In this document: piece by piece, positions 8,003 through 16,026 of the stretch
How positions within the stretch are numbered: position 1 is the first letter of the stretch
Layout: the number at the start of each line of letters is the position of its first letter
Source of the DNA: Streptomyces marianii
GTDB lineage: Bacteria > Actinomycetota > Actinomycetes > Streptomycetales > Streptomycetaceae
Assembly: GCF_005795905.1 (NCBI RefSeq)
Contig: NZ_VAWE01000001.1
Location: 4,639,001-4,703,000 of the forward strand
Direction of reading: 5' to 3'
Length of the DNA: 64,000 nt
Position numbers and translations under genes: made by a program
Notes under the pieces: model-generated
What the model saw: the letters and a program-made list of their open reading frames with translations, nothing else
Databases searched by the model: none
Told to the model about the DNA's origin: nothing

Positions 8003-9306
8003 GACGACTCCGGGTTCCTCGGGTTCACCGGGTTCTTCGGTTTCACCGGGCTCCCCGGGCGTTCGGGGTTCCCGGGGTCCCCGGGCCTCCTCGGGGTCTC
8101 CAGCGGGATGGCGGCCGACAGCACCGTGCCCTCGCCGGGCGCGGACTCGACGGTCAGGGTGCCGCCCAGCTGCCTCGCCCGCGCCCGCATCGCGGGCAGT
8201 CCGTGGCCGCGGACGCCCCGGGCGGCACCCGTCGGCTCGAAGCCCCGGCCGTCGTCCGCGATGTCGAGGACGACCTGGTCGCCGAGGTACGAGAGGGTCA
8301 GCGCGACGGAGCCCGCCTCGGCGTGCTCGCGGACGTTGGCCAGGGCGCCCTGAGCGATGCGCAGCAGCGCCGACTGGACGCGGTCGGGCAGCGGGACCGC
8401 CGCGCCGTCGGTCCGGAAGCCCGCGGACTCGCGTGCGGAGAGTGCCCGCAGCGCCTCCTCCAGGCCCCCGCCCTCCGCGAGATCGACCGGTGCGAGGTCG
8501 TGGACGAAGCGGCGGGCCTCGGCGAGGCTGCGCTCCGTGATGGACTCGGCGGTACGGACGTGGCGCCGCGCGGCAGCCGGGTCCCCGTCCCAGACGCGGT
8601 CGGCGGCCTGCAGCAGCATCTGCTGGCTGGACAGCCCCTGGGCGAGGGTGTCGTGGATCTCCATGGACAGGCGCTGGCGCTCGGCGAGCGTGCCCTCGCG
8701 GCGCTCGGTCGCCGCCAGTTCACGGCGGGTCCTGAGCAGATCGACGATCAGCGCGCGCTGCCGGGCGGAGAGACGTTCGGCGTGGACGAAGACCGCGGTC
8801 GCGATGGCGGCGACCGCGGGCGGCGCGATCACCAGGTTCGGGTCGAAGCCGCCGTGCGCGAGCTCGAGCTGCGCGGCGACGACGAAGGCGGTGAGCAGCG
8901 TGACCAGTACGAGTGCGGCGCGCGGAGGGAGGGTGCGCAGACCGGTGTAGAAGAGGGGCACCGCGCACCAGGCGAAGCTCGGCGCGAGCACGACGAGGAC
9001 CATCCAGACGGCGACGACGGTGCCCAGCCAGGCGAGTCGGCGGGGTGTCGCCCGGGAGCCGAGGACCGGGCCGAGGACGTACAGCCCCGCGAGCGCCGCA
9101 GAGAGCCCGATGATCCACGGGGAGCGGTCGCCCCAGGGATGCCGCAGCAGATACCGCACGAGCGAGGCGCCCAGCAGCAGGAAGAACGCGGCGTGCATGA
9201 CCCGTGCGAGCCACCCGGCGTCAGGGTCCGGGACGGGTGACCGGAGCTCGCCGGGGTTCTGGTCCACCGTCCACCACTCCTCGCCGACCTGCACGGACGT
9301 CCCCAT
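7999..9306 (-). CDS. senS: Sensor histidine kinase with five TM segments, SenS-like
   Basis: 435 residues from the ATG at 9306 (MGTSVQVGEEWW). Five hydrophobic segments fill about residues 35-180. A HisKA_3 dimerisation helix carries the phospho-acceptor His near 218 (MEIHDTLAQGLSSQQ). The ATPase domain has an N-box (NVREHAEAG) and G boxes (DIADDGRGF, GHGLPAMRAR). Five TM segments and this kinase class match SenS of S. reticuli, which is modulated by extracellular HbpS. The last 28 or so residues are an odd Asn-Pro-rich tail (repeats of NPxxPG/NPx) encoded by about 9-bp degenerate repeats that run into the senR start. The longer upstream frame would begin inside the 44-bp palindrome and is disfavoured. 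Confidence 0.85.
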   Translation of the reverse strand: MGTSVQVGEEWWTVDQNPGELRSPVPDPDAGWLARVMHAAFFLLLGASLVRYLLRHPWGDRSPWIIGLSAALAGLYVLGPVLGSRATPRRLAWLGTVVAVWMVLVVLAPSFAWCAVPLFYTGLRTLPPRAALVLVTLLTAFVVAAQLELAHGGFDPNLVIAPPAVAAIATAVFVHAERLSARQRALIVDLLRTRRELAATERREGTLAERQRLSMEIHDTLAQGLSSQQMLLQAADRVWDGDPAAARRHVRTAESITERSLAEARRFVHDLAPVDLAEGGGLEEALRALSARESAGFRTDGAAVPLPDRVQSALLRIAQGALANVREHAEAGSVALTLSYLGDQVVLDIADDGRGFEPTGAARGVRGHGLPAMRARARQLGGTLTVESAPGEGTVLSAAIPLETPRRPGDPGNPERPGSPVKPKNPVNPRNPESS

Positions 9307-9318
9307 CGTGACCCGGTG

Positions 9319-9362
9319 GGGCGATGTGCGCATCAGCCGATCGGCTGATGCGCACATCGCCC
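9319..9362. promoter_or_regulatory. Perfect 44-bp palindrome upstream of senS and facing hbpS
   Basis: Two 22-bp arms are exact reverse complements with no spacer (left arm begins GGGCGATGTGCGCATCAG and ends CCGA; the centre is CCGATCGG). The palindrome lies 12 bp before the senS ATG and 281 bp before hbpS. It could be a SenR operator serving both genes, a hairpin in the senS leader, or both. In S. reticuli, SenR controls hbpS and its own operon through upstream sites; that this palindrome is the site is inference. Confidence 0.7.
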
Positions 9363-9643
9363 GTCATGGCGGCCGGACGCATCCGCTCCGCCGACCGTGG
9401 AAGGCCGTGCGCGGCCCGAGGATCGATGGCGGGGCGACGAGCGTCGCCCTGTCCGCCCCACCGACCCCACCGGCCCCACGAACCCACCGACCGCGCCGGC
9501 CGCCCCGCCGACCTGGGGACCGGCCGCCGATCGCCTGCCGTGCAGGCCCGCATGCCTGCACGGCCGGGTGTCCGTCTGCCCGCGGGCACGGATTCCCGGG
9601 GGCCGGCCGTCCGCCCGTTCACCCGTTGAGGAGTGGTTGTCTC

Positions 9644-10201
9644 ATGAAGAAGTTCTCGCTGCGTGCCCGCGTCCTGACCGTTGCCGTCGCAGCCGCCGCG
9701 CTCGGTGCCGGCACCTTGGGTGCGGTCTCCGCCAACGCCTCCGCCCCGGCCGCCGCCCTACCGGCCGGGGCGAAGGCCGACGCCGCGAACCGCAATCTGC
9801 ACCAGACCACGCATCTGACCGTCGCTGCGGCCACCGAGGCGGCCCAGGCCGTGCTGGAAGCCGCGCAGGACGAGAACCAGCGCGTGACCGTGGCCGTGGT
9901 CGACCGCAACGGCAACACCGTCGTCGTCCTCCGGGGCGACGGTGCGGGCCCGCAGTCGTATGAGTCCGCGGAGCGCAAGGCGTTCACCGCGGTCTCCTGG
10001 AACGCGCCCACCTCGGAGCTGGTCGAGCGGCTGCCGCAGGCACCGAACCTGAAGGACATCCCCGGCACGCTGTTCCTCGGCGGCGGCGCGCCGGTCCGGG
10101 CGAACGGGGCCCCGATCGCGGGCATCGGTGTCGCGGGTGCCCCGAGCGGTGACCTCGACGAGAAGTTCGCCCGTGCCGGGGTCGCCGCCCTCGCCCGGTA
10201 G
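9644..10201 (+). CDS. hbpS: Secreted haem-binding GlcG/HbpS-like protein
   Basis: 185 residues. It has a signal peptide (MKKFSLRARVLTVAVAAAALGAG, cleavage near ANASA), then a GlcG/HbpS domain: helix HLTVAAATEAAQAVLEAA, strand VTVAVVDRNGNTVVVLR, ESAERKAFTA, and a final PIAGIGVAGAPSGDLDEKFARAGV. HbpS of S. reticuli is an exported octameric haem/iron-binding protein that keeps the SenS kinase in check and is released under redox stress. The divergent SenS/SenR pair next door supports the same role here. The start is the ATG at 9644 behind GAGGAG. The 9363-9643 upstream region should carry its promoter. Confidence 0.82.
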   Translation: MKKFSLRARVLTVAVAAAALGAGTLGAVSANASAPAAALPAGAKADAANRNLHQTTHLTVAAATEAAQAVLEAAQDENQRVTVAVVDRNGNTVVVLRGDGAGPQSYESAERKAFTAVSWNAPTSELVERLPQAPNLKDIPGTLFLGGGAPVRANGAPIAGIGVAGAPSGDLDEKFARAGVAALAR

Positions 10202-10327
10202 CCCGCACGCCGTGTGTCCCGAGCCGGCGAGCACGGCCGAGGTACGGGAGAGGCGCGGTGCGCCGCACGTGCGGCAGATCACCGCACCGCCCGACGGAGT
10301 CGGACATTCCACACATAGGATCGCCAT

Positions 10328-11731
10328 GTGGATCAGCGATGCCCCCTCCGTGCCCTGGCGCCCGTCGCCGCCCTCCTCGTGCTCACGGCTTCCGCCTGCA
10401 CGGAGAGCGGCGCGGGCGCCGGCGTCGTCGGCAGGCCGGGAGCCGCGGGGCTGGGCGACCCTTACTTCCCCGGTCAGGGCAACGGCGGCTACGACGTACG
10501 GCACTACGGCCTCGCCCTGGACTACGACCCGAAGTCGAACCGGCTCGGCGGCACCGCGACCATCACCGCTCGGGCCACCCAGGACCTCAGCGCCTTCAAC
10601 CTCGACCTGCACGGCCTCACCGTCGACGGCGTGACCGTGAACGGGGCACCCGCCGAGACCGTCCGCTCGGGCGACGAACTCGGCGTCCGCCCGCGCGAGG
10701 CCGTCGTCGACGGCAGCACCTTCAGGACCGTGGTCCGGTACTCCGGCGTCCCGAGGGCCGTGAAGGATCCGGACGGCTCCGAGGAGGGCTGGCTGGAGAC
10801 CGAGGACGGGGCCCTCGCGCTCGGCGAGCCGCAGGGCTCGATGACGTGGTTCCCCGGCAACCACCACCCCAGCGACAAGGCCACGTACGACGTCACCGTC
10901 ACCGTGCCCAAGGGGCTCACCGCCGTCTCCAACGGGGAACTCAGGTCCCAGCGGCCCGTGGCCGGCGGGAGCCGGACCGCGTTCGCGTGGCACTCGCCCG
11001 AGCCGATGTCGAGCTATCTCGCGACCGTCGGCGTCGGCGAGTACGACGTGAGGACCTCACGCCCCGCGCGGGGCGTGCCCGAGTTCACGGCTGTGGACAG
11101 GACCGTCGCCGCGCAGAGCGAGAAGGTGCGCGCCCGTATCCCCGAGGTGCTGGAGTGGGCGGAGGAGAACTTCGGCCCGTACCCCTTCTCCTCCACCGGG
11201 GCGATCGTCGAGCGCGCGGACGACGTCGACTACGCACTGGAGACGCAGACCCGGCCCGTGTACCCGGCCGGCGCGTTCAACGAGGAGTTCCTCGTCCATG
11301 AGCTGGCCCACCAGTGGTACGGCAACTCGGTCTCGCCGAAGGCCTGGAAGGACGTGTGGCTGAACGAGGCCTTCGCGACGTACGCGGAGTGGCTGTACGA
11401 CGAGGACTTCAGGGATGTTCCGGTGCGGGAACACTTCGAGAAGGAGTTCGAGGACGACGGCAACTGGGCCTTCCCGCCCGCCGAACCGCCGACGGACGAC
11501 CTCCTCGGGGCGCCGGTCTACGGGCGCGGGGCGATGGTCCTCCACAAGATCCGGCAGGCGGTCGGCGACGACGCGTTCTTCGCTCTGCTGAAGGACTGGC
11601 CGCAGGAGCACCGCCACGGCAACGCTTCCACGGAGGACTTCACCGCCTTCGTGGAGGAGGAGACCGGCAAGGACCTCACGGAGCTGTGGGACGTATGGCT
11701 GTACGGGAGCGGCAGGCCCGCGAAGCCGTGA
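10328..11731 (+). CDS. M1-family zinc metallopeptidase, probable lipoprotein
   Basis: 467 residues from a GTG. The leader ends in a lipobox-like LTASAC (Cys near 24), so it is probably membrane-anchored outside the cell. The N-terminal M1 saddle domain (YDVRHYGLALDYD) is followed by the gluzincin site H324-E-L-A-H328 (HELAHQWYGNSV) and the third zinc ligand E347 in WLNEAFATYAEW. The GAMEN substrate motif is replaced by the YALETQTRP segment, and the chain is shorter than PepN because the large C-terminal domain is missing, as in other small actinobacterial M1 lipoproteins. The ATG at 10326 is out of frame. Confidence 0.88.
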   Translation: MDQRCPLRALAPVAALLVLTASACTESGAGAGVVGRPGAAGLGDPYFPGQGNGGYDVRHYGLALDYDPKSNRLGGTATITARATQDLSAFNLDLHGLTVDGVTVNGAPAETVRSGDELGVRPREAVVDGSTFRTVVRYSGVPRAVKDPDGSEEGWLETEDGALALGEPQGSMTWFPGNHHPSDKATYDVTVTVPKGLTAVSNGELRSQRPVAGGSRTAFAWHSPEPMSSYLATVGVGEYDVRTSRPARGVPEFTAVDRTVAAQSEKVRARIPEVLEWAEENFGPYPFSSTGAIVERADDVDYALETQTRPVYPAGAFNEEFLVHELAHQWYGNSVSPKAWKDVWLNEAFATYAEWLYDEDFRDVPVREHFEKEFEDDGNWAFPPAEPPTDDLLGAPVYGRGAMVLHKIRQAVGDDAFFALLKDWPQEHRHGNASTEDFTAFVEEETGKDLTELWDVWLYGSGRPAKP

Positions 11732-11824
11732 AGCCCGCCGGCCGCCGGAGGCATCCGCCCGCCGTCCGTACCCGCCGTCCGCCGGACGTTCCGGGGCGTG
11801 GGTGCCGGAGGGGTGTGAGGTGCC

Positions 11825-11858
11825 GGAGGTCCCGGCCGGGACGGCGGACGGGACCTCC
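11825..11858. terminator. Hairpin between convergent peptidase and terD genes
   Basis: A 10-bp perfect stem, GGAGGTCCCG with CGGGACCTCC, and a 14-nt loop sit 12 bp beyond the terD stop. There is no U-tract, which is usual for Streptomyces terminators. It can serve both convergent genes. Confidence 0.6.
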
Positions 11859-11870
11859 GGGGCGCGTGTG

Positions 11871-12446
11871 TCAGACGTTGACGCCGAAGTCCTGGGCGAT
11901 GCCGACGAGGCCCGAGGCGTAACCCTGGCCGACCGCGCGGAACTTCCACTCCGCGCCGTTGCGGTACAGCTCGCCGAAGACCATCGCGGTCTCGGTGGCG
12001 GCGTCCTCGCTGAGGTCGTAGCGGGCGATCTCCGCGCCGCCCGCCTGGTTCACGATGCGGATGTAGGCGTTGCGCACCTGGCCGAAGTTCTGGCTGCGGT
12101 TCTCGGCGTCGTAGATGGAGACCGGAAAGACGATCTTGTCCACGTCCGCGGCGAGGCCGGACAGGTTGACGTTGATCTGCTCGTCGTCGCCGCCGCCCTC
12201 GCCGGTGCGGTTGTCGCCGGTGTGGACGATGGACTGGTCCGGCGTCGACTTGTTGTTGAAGAAGACGAAGTGGCCGTCGGAGACGACCCTTCCGCCGTTG
12301 TTGACCGCGATCGCGGAGGCGTCGAGGTCGAAGTCGGTGCCGGTGGTGGTGCGGACGTCCCAGCCGAGGCCCACCGTGACGGCGGTCAGGCCCGGTGCCT
12401 CCTTGGTGAGCGAGACGTTGCCGCCCTTGGACAGGCTTACAGCCAT
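11871..12446 (-). CDS. terD: TerD-family calcium-binding stress protein
   Basis: 191 residues starting [20 protein letters not shown], the canonical TerD opening. Acidic calcium-site segments [11 protein letters not shown] and [14 protein letters not shown] are present, with the conserved [25 protein letters not shown] block and C-terminal [19 protein letters not shown]. TerD/CABP proteins are linked to tellurite resistance, metal and envelope stress, and in Streptomyces to calcium-dependent development. The gene stands alone here, without TerB/TerC partners. It diverges from arfB. Confidence 0.92.
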   Translation of the reverse strand: MAVSLSKGGNVSLTKEAPGLTAVTVGLGWDVRTTTGTDFDLDASAIAVNNGGRVVSDGHFVFFNNKSTPDQSIVHTGDNRTGEGGGDDEQINVNLSGLAADVDKIVFPVSIYDAENRSQNFGQVRNAYIRIVNQAGGAEIARYDLSEDAATETAMVFGELYRNGAEWKFRAVGQGYASGLVGIAQDFGVNV

Positions 12447-12603
12447 GGGGAGGTGCCTTTCCTGGTCGAGTGCAGTGCGGTCGGGCTTCGTGCTTCCCGA
12501 AGCTACCGTCACCGTCCATAACGCGGACCGGGTGCCACCGGGTTCCCCGCGGTCGGTGAAAAGAACGTGACGCGGGTCGTCCATCGACGCGACCATGGGA
12601 CGT

Positions 12604-13029
12604 ATGTCCGGGCCCTATCTCATCCGTGGCTCGGTCTCCCTGCCGGAGGCCGAGCTCATGTGGCGTTTCTCGCGGTCGTCGGGTCCCGGCGGCCAGCACG
12701 TGAACACGAGCGACTCCCAGGTGGAGCTGCGCTTCGACCTCGCGGCCACGGAGGCACTGCCGTCCGTGTGGAAGGCGCGGGCGCTGGAGCGCCTCGCGTC
12801 CCGGCTGAACGACGGCGTGATCAGCGTCCGGTCGTCGGAGCACCGCTCCCAGTGGCGGAACCGGGAGGCGGCGGCGGTCCGTCTGGCGGCGCTCCTCGCG
12901 GAGGCCAGCGCTCCGCCGCCGCGGCCGCGACGGCCCACGAAGATACCCCGCGGCATCAACGAACGCCGCCTGCGGGAGAAGAAGCGCCGGGGCGAGACCA
13001 AACGCGGCCGGAGCGCCCGCGACTGGTGA
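12604..13029 (+). CDS. arfB: ArfB/YaeJ-like peptidyl-tRNA hydrolase (ribosome rescue)
   Basis: 141 residues. A release-factor catalytic domain with the GGQ motif in [22 protein letters not shown] (near residue 30) is followed by a basic tail ([31 protein letters not shown]) that in ArfB enters the empty mRNA channel of stalled ribosomes. The protein lacks the codon-recognition domains of RF1/RF2. An ATG three codons upstream (12595) is in frame; the one at 12604 (MSGPYLIRG) fits the family better. Confidence 0.9.
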   Translation: MSGPYLIRGSVSLPEAELMWRFSRSSGPGGQHVNTSDSQVELRFDLAATEALPSVWKARALERLASRLNDGVISVRSSEHRSQWRNREAAAVRLAALLAEASAPPPRPRRPTKIPRGINERRLREKKRRGETKRGRSARDW

Positions 13030-13124
13030 CCGGCGCGAGCCCCGTCACCCCGCTCGTCCCCGGACCGTCTCCGGGCCCGGCCCGTCGGAGCTCCCGAGCC
13101 CGCCCCTCGCTGTACCCGGCCCGA

Positions 13125-13304
13125 CTGCCGGGCGTCATCCCAGGTGCCGGTGGCTCCCCCCGGACGGGGCCCGCGCCGTGCCCGGATGCGACCTCGCGCC
13201 CGGCCGGGCGTCCCTCCGCCCCGTTGCCTTTCCGGTGGCCCCGAAACGGCGCGCCCGGCCCCCCGTGCCCGCCTGAGCTGCCGCGCGTCATCCCAGGTGC
13301 CGGT
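13125..13304. repeat. 27-bp direct duplication of the flavin-reductase 3' end
   Basis: CTGCCG(G/C)GCGTCATCCCAGG... occurs at 13125-13151 and again at 13278-13304, with one difference in 27 bp. The second copy contains the last codons and stop (13288) of the reductase gene; the first copy lies in the otherwise empty 13030-13287 gap. It is probably a local slippage or duplication scar. Confidence 0.6.
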
Positions 13305-13851
13305 AGCGCCCGCGGAAGTAGGTCAGAGGGCCGCCGTCCGAACTGGGGAGGCCCGCCTTCAGGACACGGCCGATCACGAGGGTGTGGTCGCCGGCCTCGA
13401 CGCGCTGCTCGGTGCGGCATTCGAGGACCGCCAGCGCCCCGCCCATCAGGGGTGAGCCGCACAACTCCCCGCGGGTGTACGCGATGTCCTCGAAGAGGAG
13501 CCGGTCGCTGATGCGTCCCTTCATCGAGAACCGCCCGGCGATGTGCCGCTGGCTCTCGGACAGCACCGACGCGCCCCACGTGGGCTGTTCGGCCAGCAGG
13601 TCGTCCATGCGCGAGCCGTTGCGCAGGCTCACGAGGACCAGCGGCGGGTCGAGCGAGACCGACATGAACGCCGTCGCGGTCATACCGACGTCCTCGCCGC
13701 GCGGCCCGTCCTGGGTCAAGGGCGGTTCGTGGGCCGTGATCAGCACCACCCCGGCGGCCAGCCGGGACATCGCGGCACGGAACTCGTCGTCGCTCACCCC
13801 CTCAGCATGGAGGATGGGCGCGGGACTCGGGGTGGGACTCGTCTGTGGCAC
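13288..13851 (-). CDS. Flavin reductase family protein (FMN-binding split barrel)
   Basis: 187 residues. It follows the flavin-reductase-like pattern: FRAAMSRLAAGVVLITAHE, then GMTATAFMSVSLDPPLVLVSLRNGSRM (the T-A-(x)-S-V-S-(x)-P-P-L FMN-contact motif), FSVLSE-like GASVLSESQRHIAGRF, and a C-terminal TYFRGRYRHLG. Such proteins use NAD(P)H to reduce FMN or FAD for a partner monooxygenase or for general flavin supply. No monooxygenase is adjacent, so the partner is unknown. Confidence 0.85.
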   Translation of the reverse strand: MPQTSPTPSPAPILHAEGVSDDEFRAAMSRLAAGVVLITAHEPPLTQDGPRGEDVGMTATAFMSVSLDPPLVLVSLRNGSRMDDLLAEQPTWGASVLSESQRHIAGRFSMKGRISDRLLFEDIAYTRGELCGSPLMGGALAVLECRTEQRVEAGDHTLVIGRVLKAGLPSSDGGPLTYFRGRYRHLG

Positions 13852-14046
13852 GGCCGAACGCTAACCTCGTCCCGCGCTCCGCCACATCGGGCCGGAGGAC
13901 CAGCCGGGTCCTAGGACTCCGGGCCGGGGGAGTACGCTCGGTCGGCCGGTGGCCGGATCCGTCCCGCTCTCCCCGGTGCCCGTCCGGATTTGCGTTCCGG
14001 AAGGACGGAAGGCCGCCGCGGCGTACGCCATCCCCAACATCATCTG

Positions 14047-14064
14047 CTGTGACTTGAGTCACAG
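14047..14064. promoter_or_regulatory. Crp-type operator upstream of cdgB
   Basis: CTGTGACTTGAGTCACAG is an 18-bp near-perfect palindrome 142 bp before the cdgB ATG. It contains TGTGA-N6-TCACA and fits the Streptomyces Crp consensus GTG-N6-GNCAC exactly. A BldD box is less likely: the half-site spacing is one base short. The rest of 13852-14205 holds no visible gene. Confidence 0.6.
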
Positions 14065-14205
14065 AGGCCGGTATTTGTTGACCCTGTGTACCGAGTGGAC
14101 AGCTCGCTGTGATTCAGTGGCGGGGACACTGCGCCAAAAGGGTGCACCAGCGAAGTCGATGAGGAACCTGGAGTCAGCTGTTCGAGGTCTCGGGGAGAGC
14201 GAGCG

Positions 14206-15915
14206 ATGGAGACCGAGTCGGAGCCGTACGTCCGTCTTGCGACCCTGAGGCAGCTGCATCAGGTCGTGGCGAACCTCAACACGGCCCGCAGCCTGGCGGA
14301 CACGCTGCAGACCGTCGCCGACGGCATCGTGGCCGGGCTGGGGTACGAGCTGGCATGCGTCAATCTCGTACGCCCTGACGGGGATCTCGTCGTCGCCGCC
14401 TTCGCCGGGAACACCGCGGCGGAGGCCCTGATCACCGGGCGCGTCGGCTCCCGGACCTCCTGGGAGCGCCGGCTCGGCATGGGCGAGGCCTGGGGCGAGT
14501 TGCGCTACATACCCCACACCGAGGGCTGGGTGCTACTGGAGGACGACGTTCCGCAGTGGTACACGGAAGGCCCCGAGCCGCGCTTCGAGGGCGAATGGCA
14601 TCCCCAGGACCGGCTCTACGCGCCGATGTACGCCTCGGGCGGCGGGCGCGAACTGCTCGGCGTCATCTCGGTCGACAAGCCCCGCAACGGGCGCCGTCCG
14701 GGCGCATGGGGCCAGGAAGCGCTCCAGATGTACGCGTCCCAGTCGGCGATTGCGATCAGCAATGCCCGGCTCCGAGCAAACATGCAACGCGCGCTGGTCC
14801 GCCTGGAGCGCGAGCAGCAGGCCCTGCGCGCCAGCGAGGAGTTGTTCCGGCAGGCGTTCGAGTACGCGCCGAGCGGCATGGCCATCGCGGAGATGGGTGG
14901 CGACCAGCACGGCCGGCTGCTCCGCGCCAACGACGCCCTCTGCCGGCTGCTCGGCCGCCCCGCGTCGGCGATGCGCCGCTACTCCTTCGCCGATCTGGTC
15001 CACCCCGAGGACATCGGCACCCTGTTGCGGACCTCCGCCGAGGGCGGCCGAGCCGAGCTGCGCCTCGGCCGTCGCGACGGCACGTACGTCTGGGTATCGC
15101 TGCGCAACTCCGTCGTCGCCGACACCGCCGACGGCCCCCGCTTCCTGCTCACTCACCTCGAGGACATCGAGGAGCGCAAGCGGCACGAGCTCCACCTCGC
15201 GCACCGGGCCAGCCACGACGCGCTGACCGGCCTGCCCAACAACGCCGAGCTGCGCGCCCGGCTCAGCGCCCGGCTGTGCGAGCGGCCCCAGGGGGTGCGG
15301 CAGGAGGCCGGCCGGACCCTGGACGTGCCGGACTACCCGTACGGCGACTACGCGGACGGCGGCTACGGCGAGAACGGCTACGCGGGTGGATACGGCGAGG
15401 GCGATGCCGAGAGCACCTTCCGTACCGACGGATTCGACTTCGACGGGCCCGGCATCCCCTACGACCATCATGTGCACGCCGTCGCGCCCGCCACGGACGG
15501 TGAGACCGACGACGGTACGAAGGGCCTCGCCGTGCTCTTCTGCGACCTGGACGGCTTCAAGTCGATCAACGACCGCTTCGGGCACAACACCGGCGACGCC
15601 GTCCTGATCGAGGTCGCGCGCCGACTCACCACCGGTGTGCGGGACGGGGACACCGTCGCCCGGCTCGGAGGTGACGAATTCGTCGTCCTCGCCGACGGCC
15701 TCGGCGCCGCCGACGCCGCCGACCTGGCCGTTCGCCTGCGGAACGCGATCATTCCGCCGATCCGGGTGGACGGAAGGGCGGTCCGGGTCGGGGCGAGCTT
15801 CGGAATCGGCTGGGCAGTCTGCGGCATGTCCGTCGAAGAGGTGCTGCAGTCCGCCGACCAGCGGATGTACATCGAGAAGCGGTCCCGGGCCAAGGTCCAC
15901 AGACGCGCCGGATAG
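14206..15915 (+). CDS. cdgB: GAF-PAS-GGDEF diguanylate cyclase (CdgB-like)
   Basis: 569 residues, predicted to make c-di-GMP from GTP; c-di-GMP acts through BldD in Streptomyces to hold back development. An N-terminal GAF domain covers about residues 10-190. The PAS/PAC region covers about 205-335 (LFRQAFEYAPSGMAIAEM, ending EDIEERKRHE). The GGDEF domain begins HDALTGLPNNAELRARL and has an intact active-site loop LGGDEFVVL (488-492) with the inhibitory RxxD site RDGD five residues upstream. An unusual 75-residue or so Tyr/Gly/Asp-rich insertion (YGDYADGGYGENGYAGGYG) splits the GGDEF domain after its first helix. The domain order matches S. coelicolor CdgB. The start has GGAGAGCGAGCG upstream. 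Confidence 0.9.
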   Translation: METESEPYVRLATLRQLHQVVANLNTARSLADTLQTVADGIVAGLGYELACVNLVRPDGDLVVAAFAGNTAAEALITGRVGSRTSWERRLGMGEAWGELRYIPHTEGWVLLEDDVPQWYTEGPEPRFEGEWHPQDRLYAPMYASGGGRELLGVISVDKPRNGRRPGAWGQEALQMYASQSAIAISNARLRANMQRALVRLEREQQALRASEELFRQAFEYAPSGMAIAEMGGDQHGRLLRANDALCRLLGRPASAMRRYSFADLVHPEDIGTLLRTSAEGGRAELRLGRRDGTYVWVSLRNSVVADTADGPRFLLTHLEDIEERKRHELHLAHRASHDALTGLPNNAELRARLSARLCERPQGVRQEAGRTLDVPDYPYGDYADGGYGENGYAGGYGEGDAESTFRTDGFDFDGPGIPYDHHVHAVAPATDGETDDGTKGLAVLFCDLDGFKSINDRFGHNTGDAVLIEVARRLTTGVRDGDTVARLGGDEFVVLADGLGAADAADLAVRLRNAIIPPIRVDGRAVRVGASFGIGWAVCGMSVEEVLQSADQRMYIEKRSRAKVHRRAG

Positions 15916-16026
15916 CGGAAGCGGGAGAACCGGTCGGGCCCCGAGCGCCGTCCTTGGAATAGCTCAGACGGGGTAGGCTCGGCCGGTCGGCGACGGCTGG
16001 CGAGCAAGGATAGGAGTGACCCAGGG

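Noticed and set aside
14047..14064. BldD box before cdgB
   Set aside because: The TGAC...GTCA half-sites are spaced by four rather than five bases and the inner consensus is missing; Crp fits exactly.
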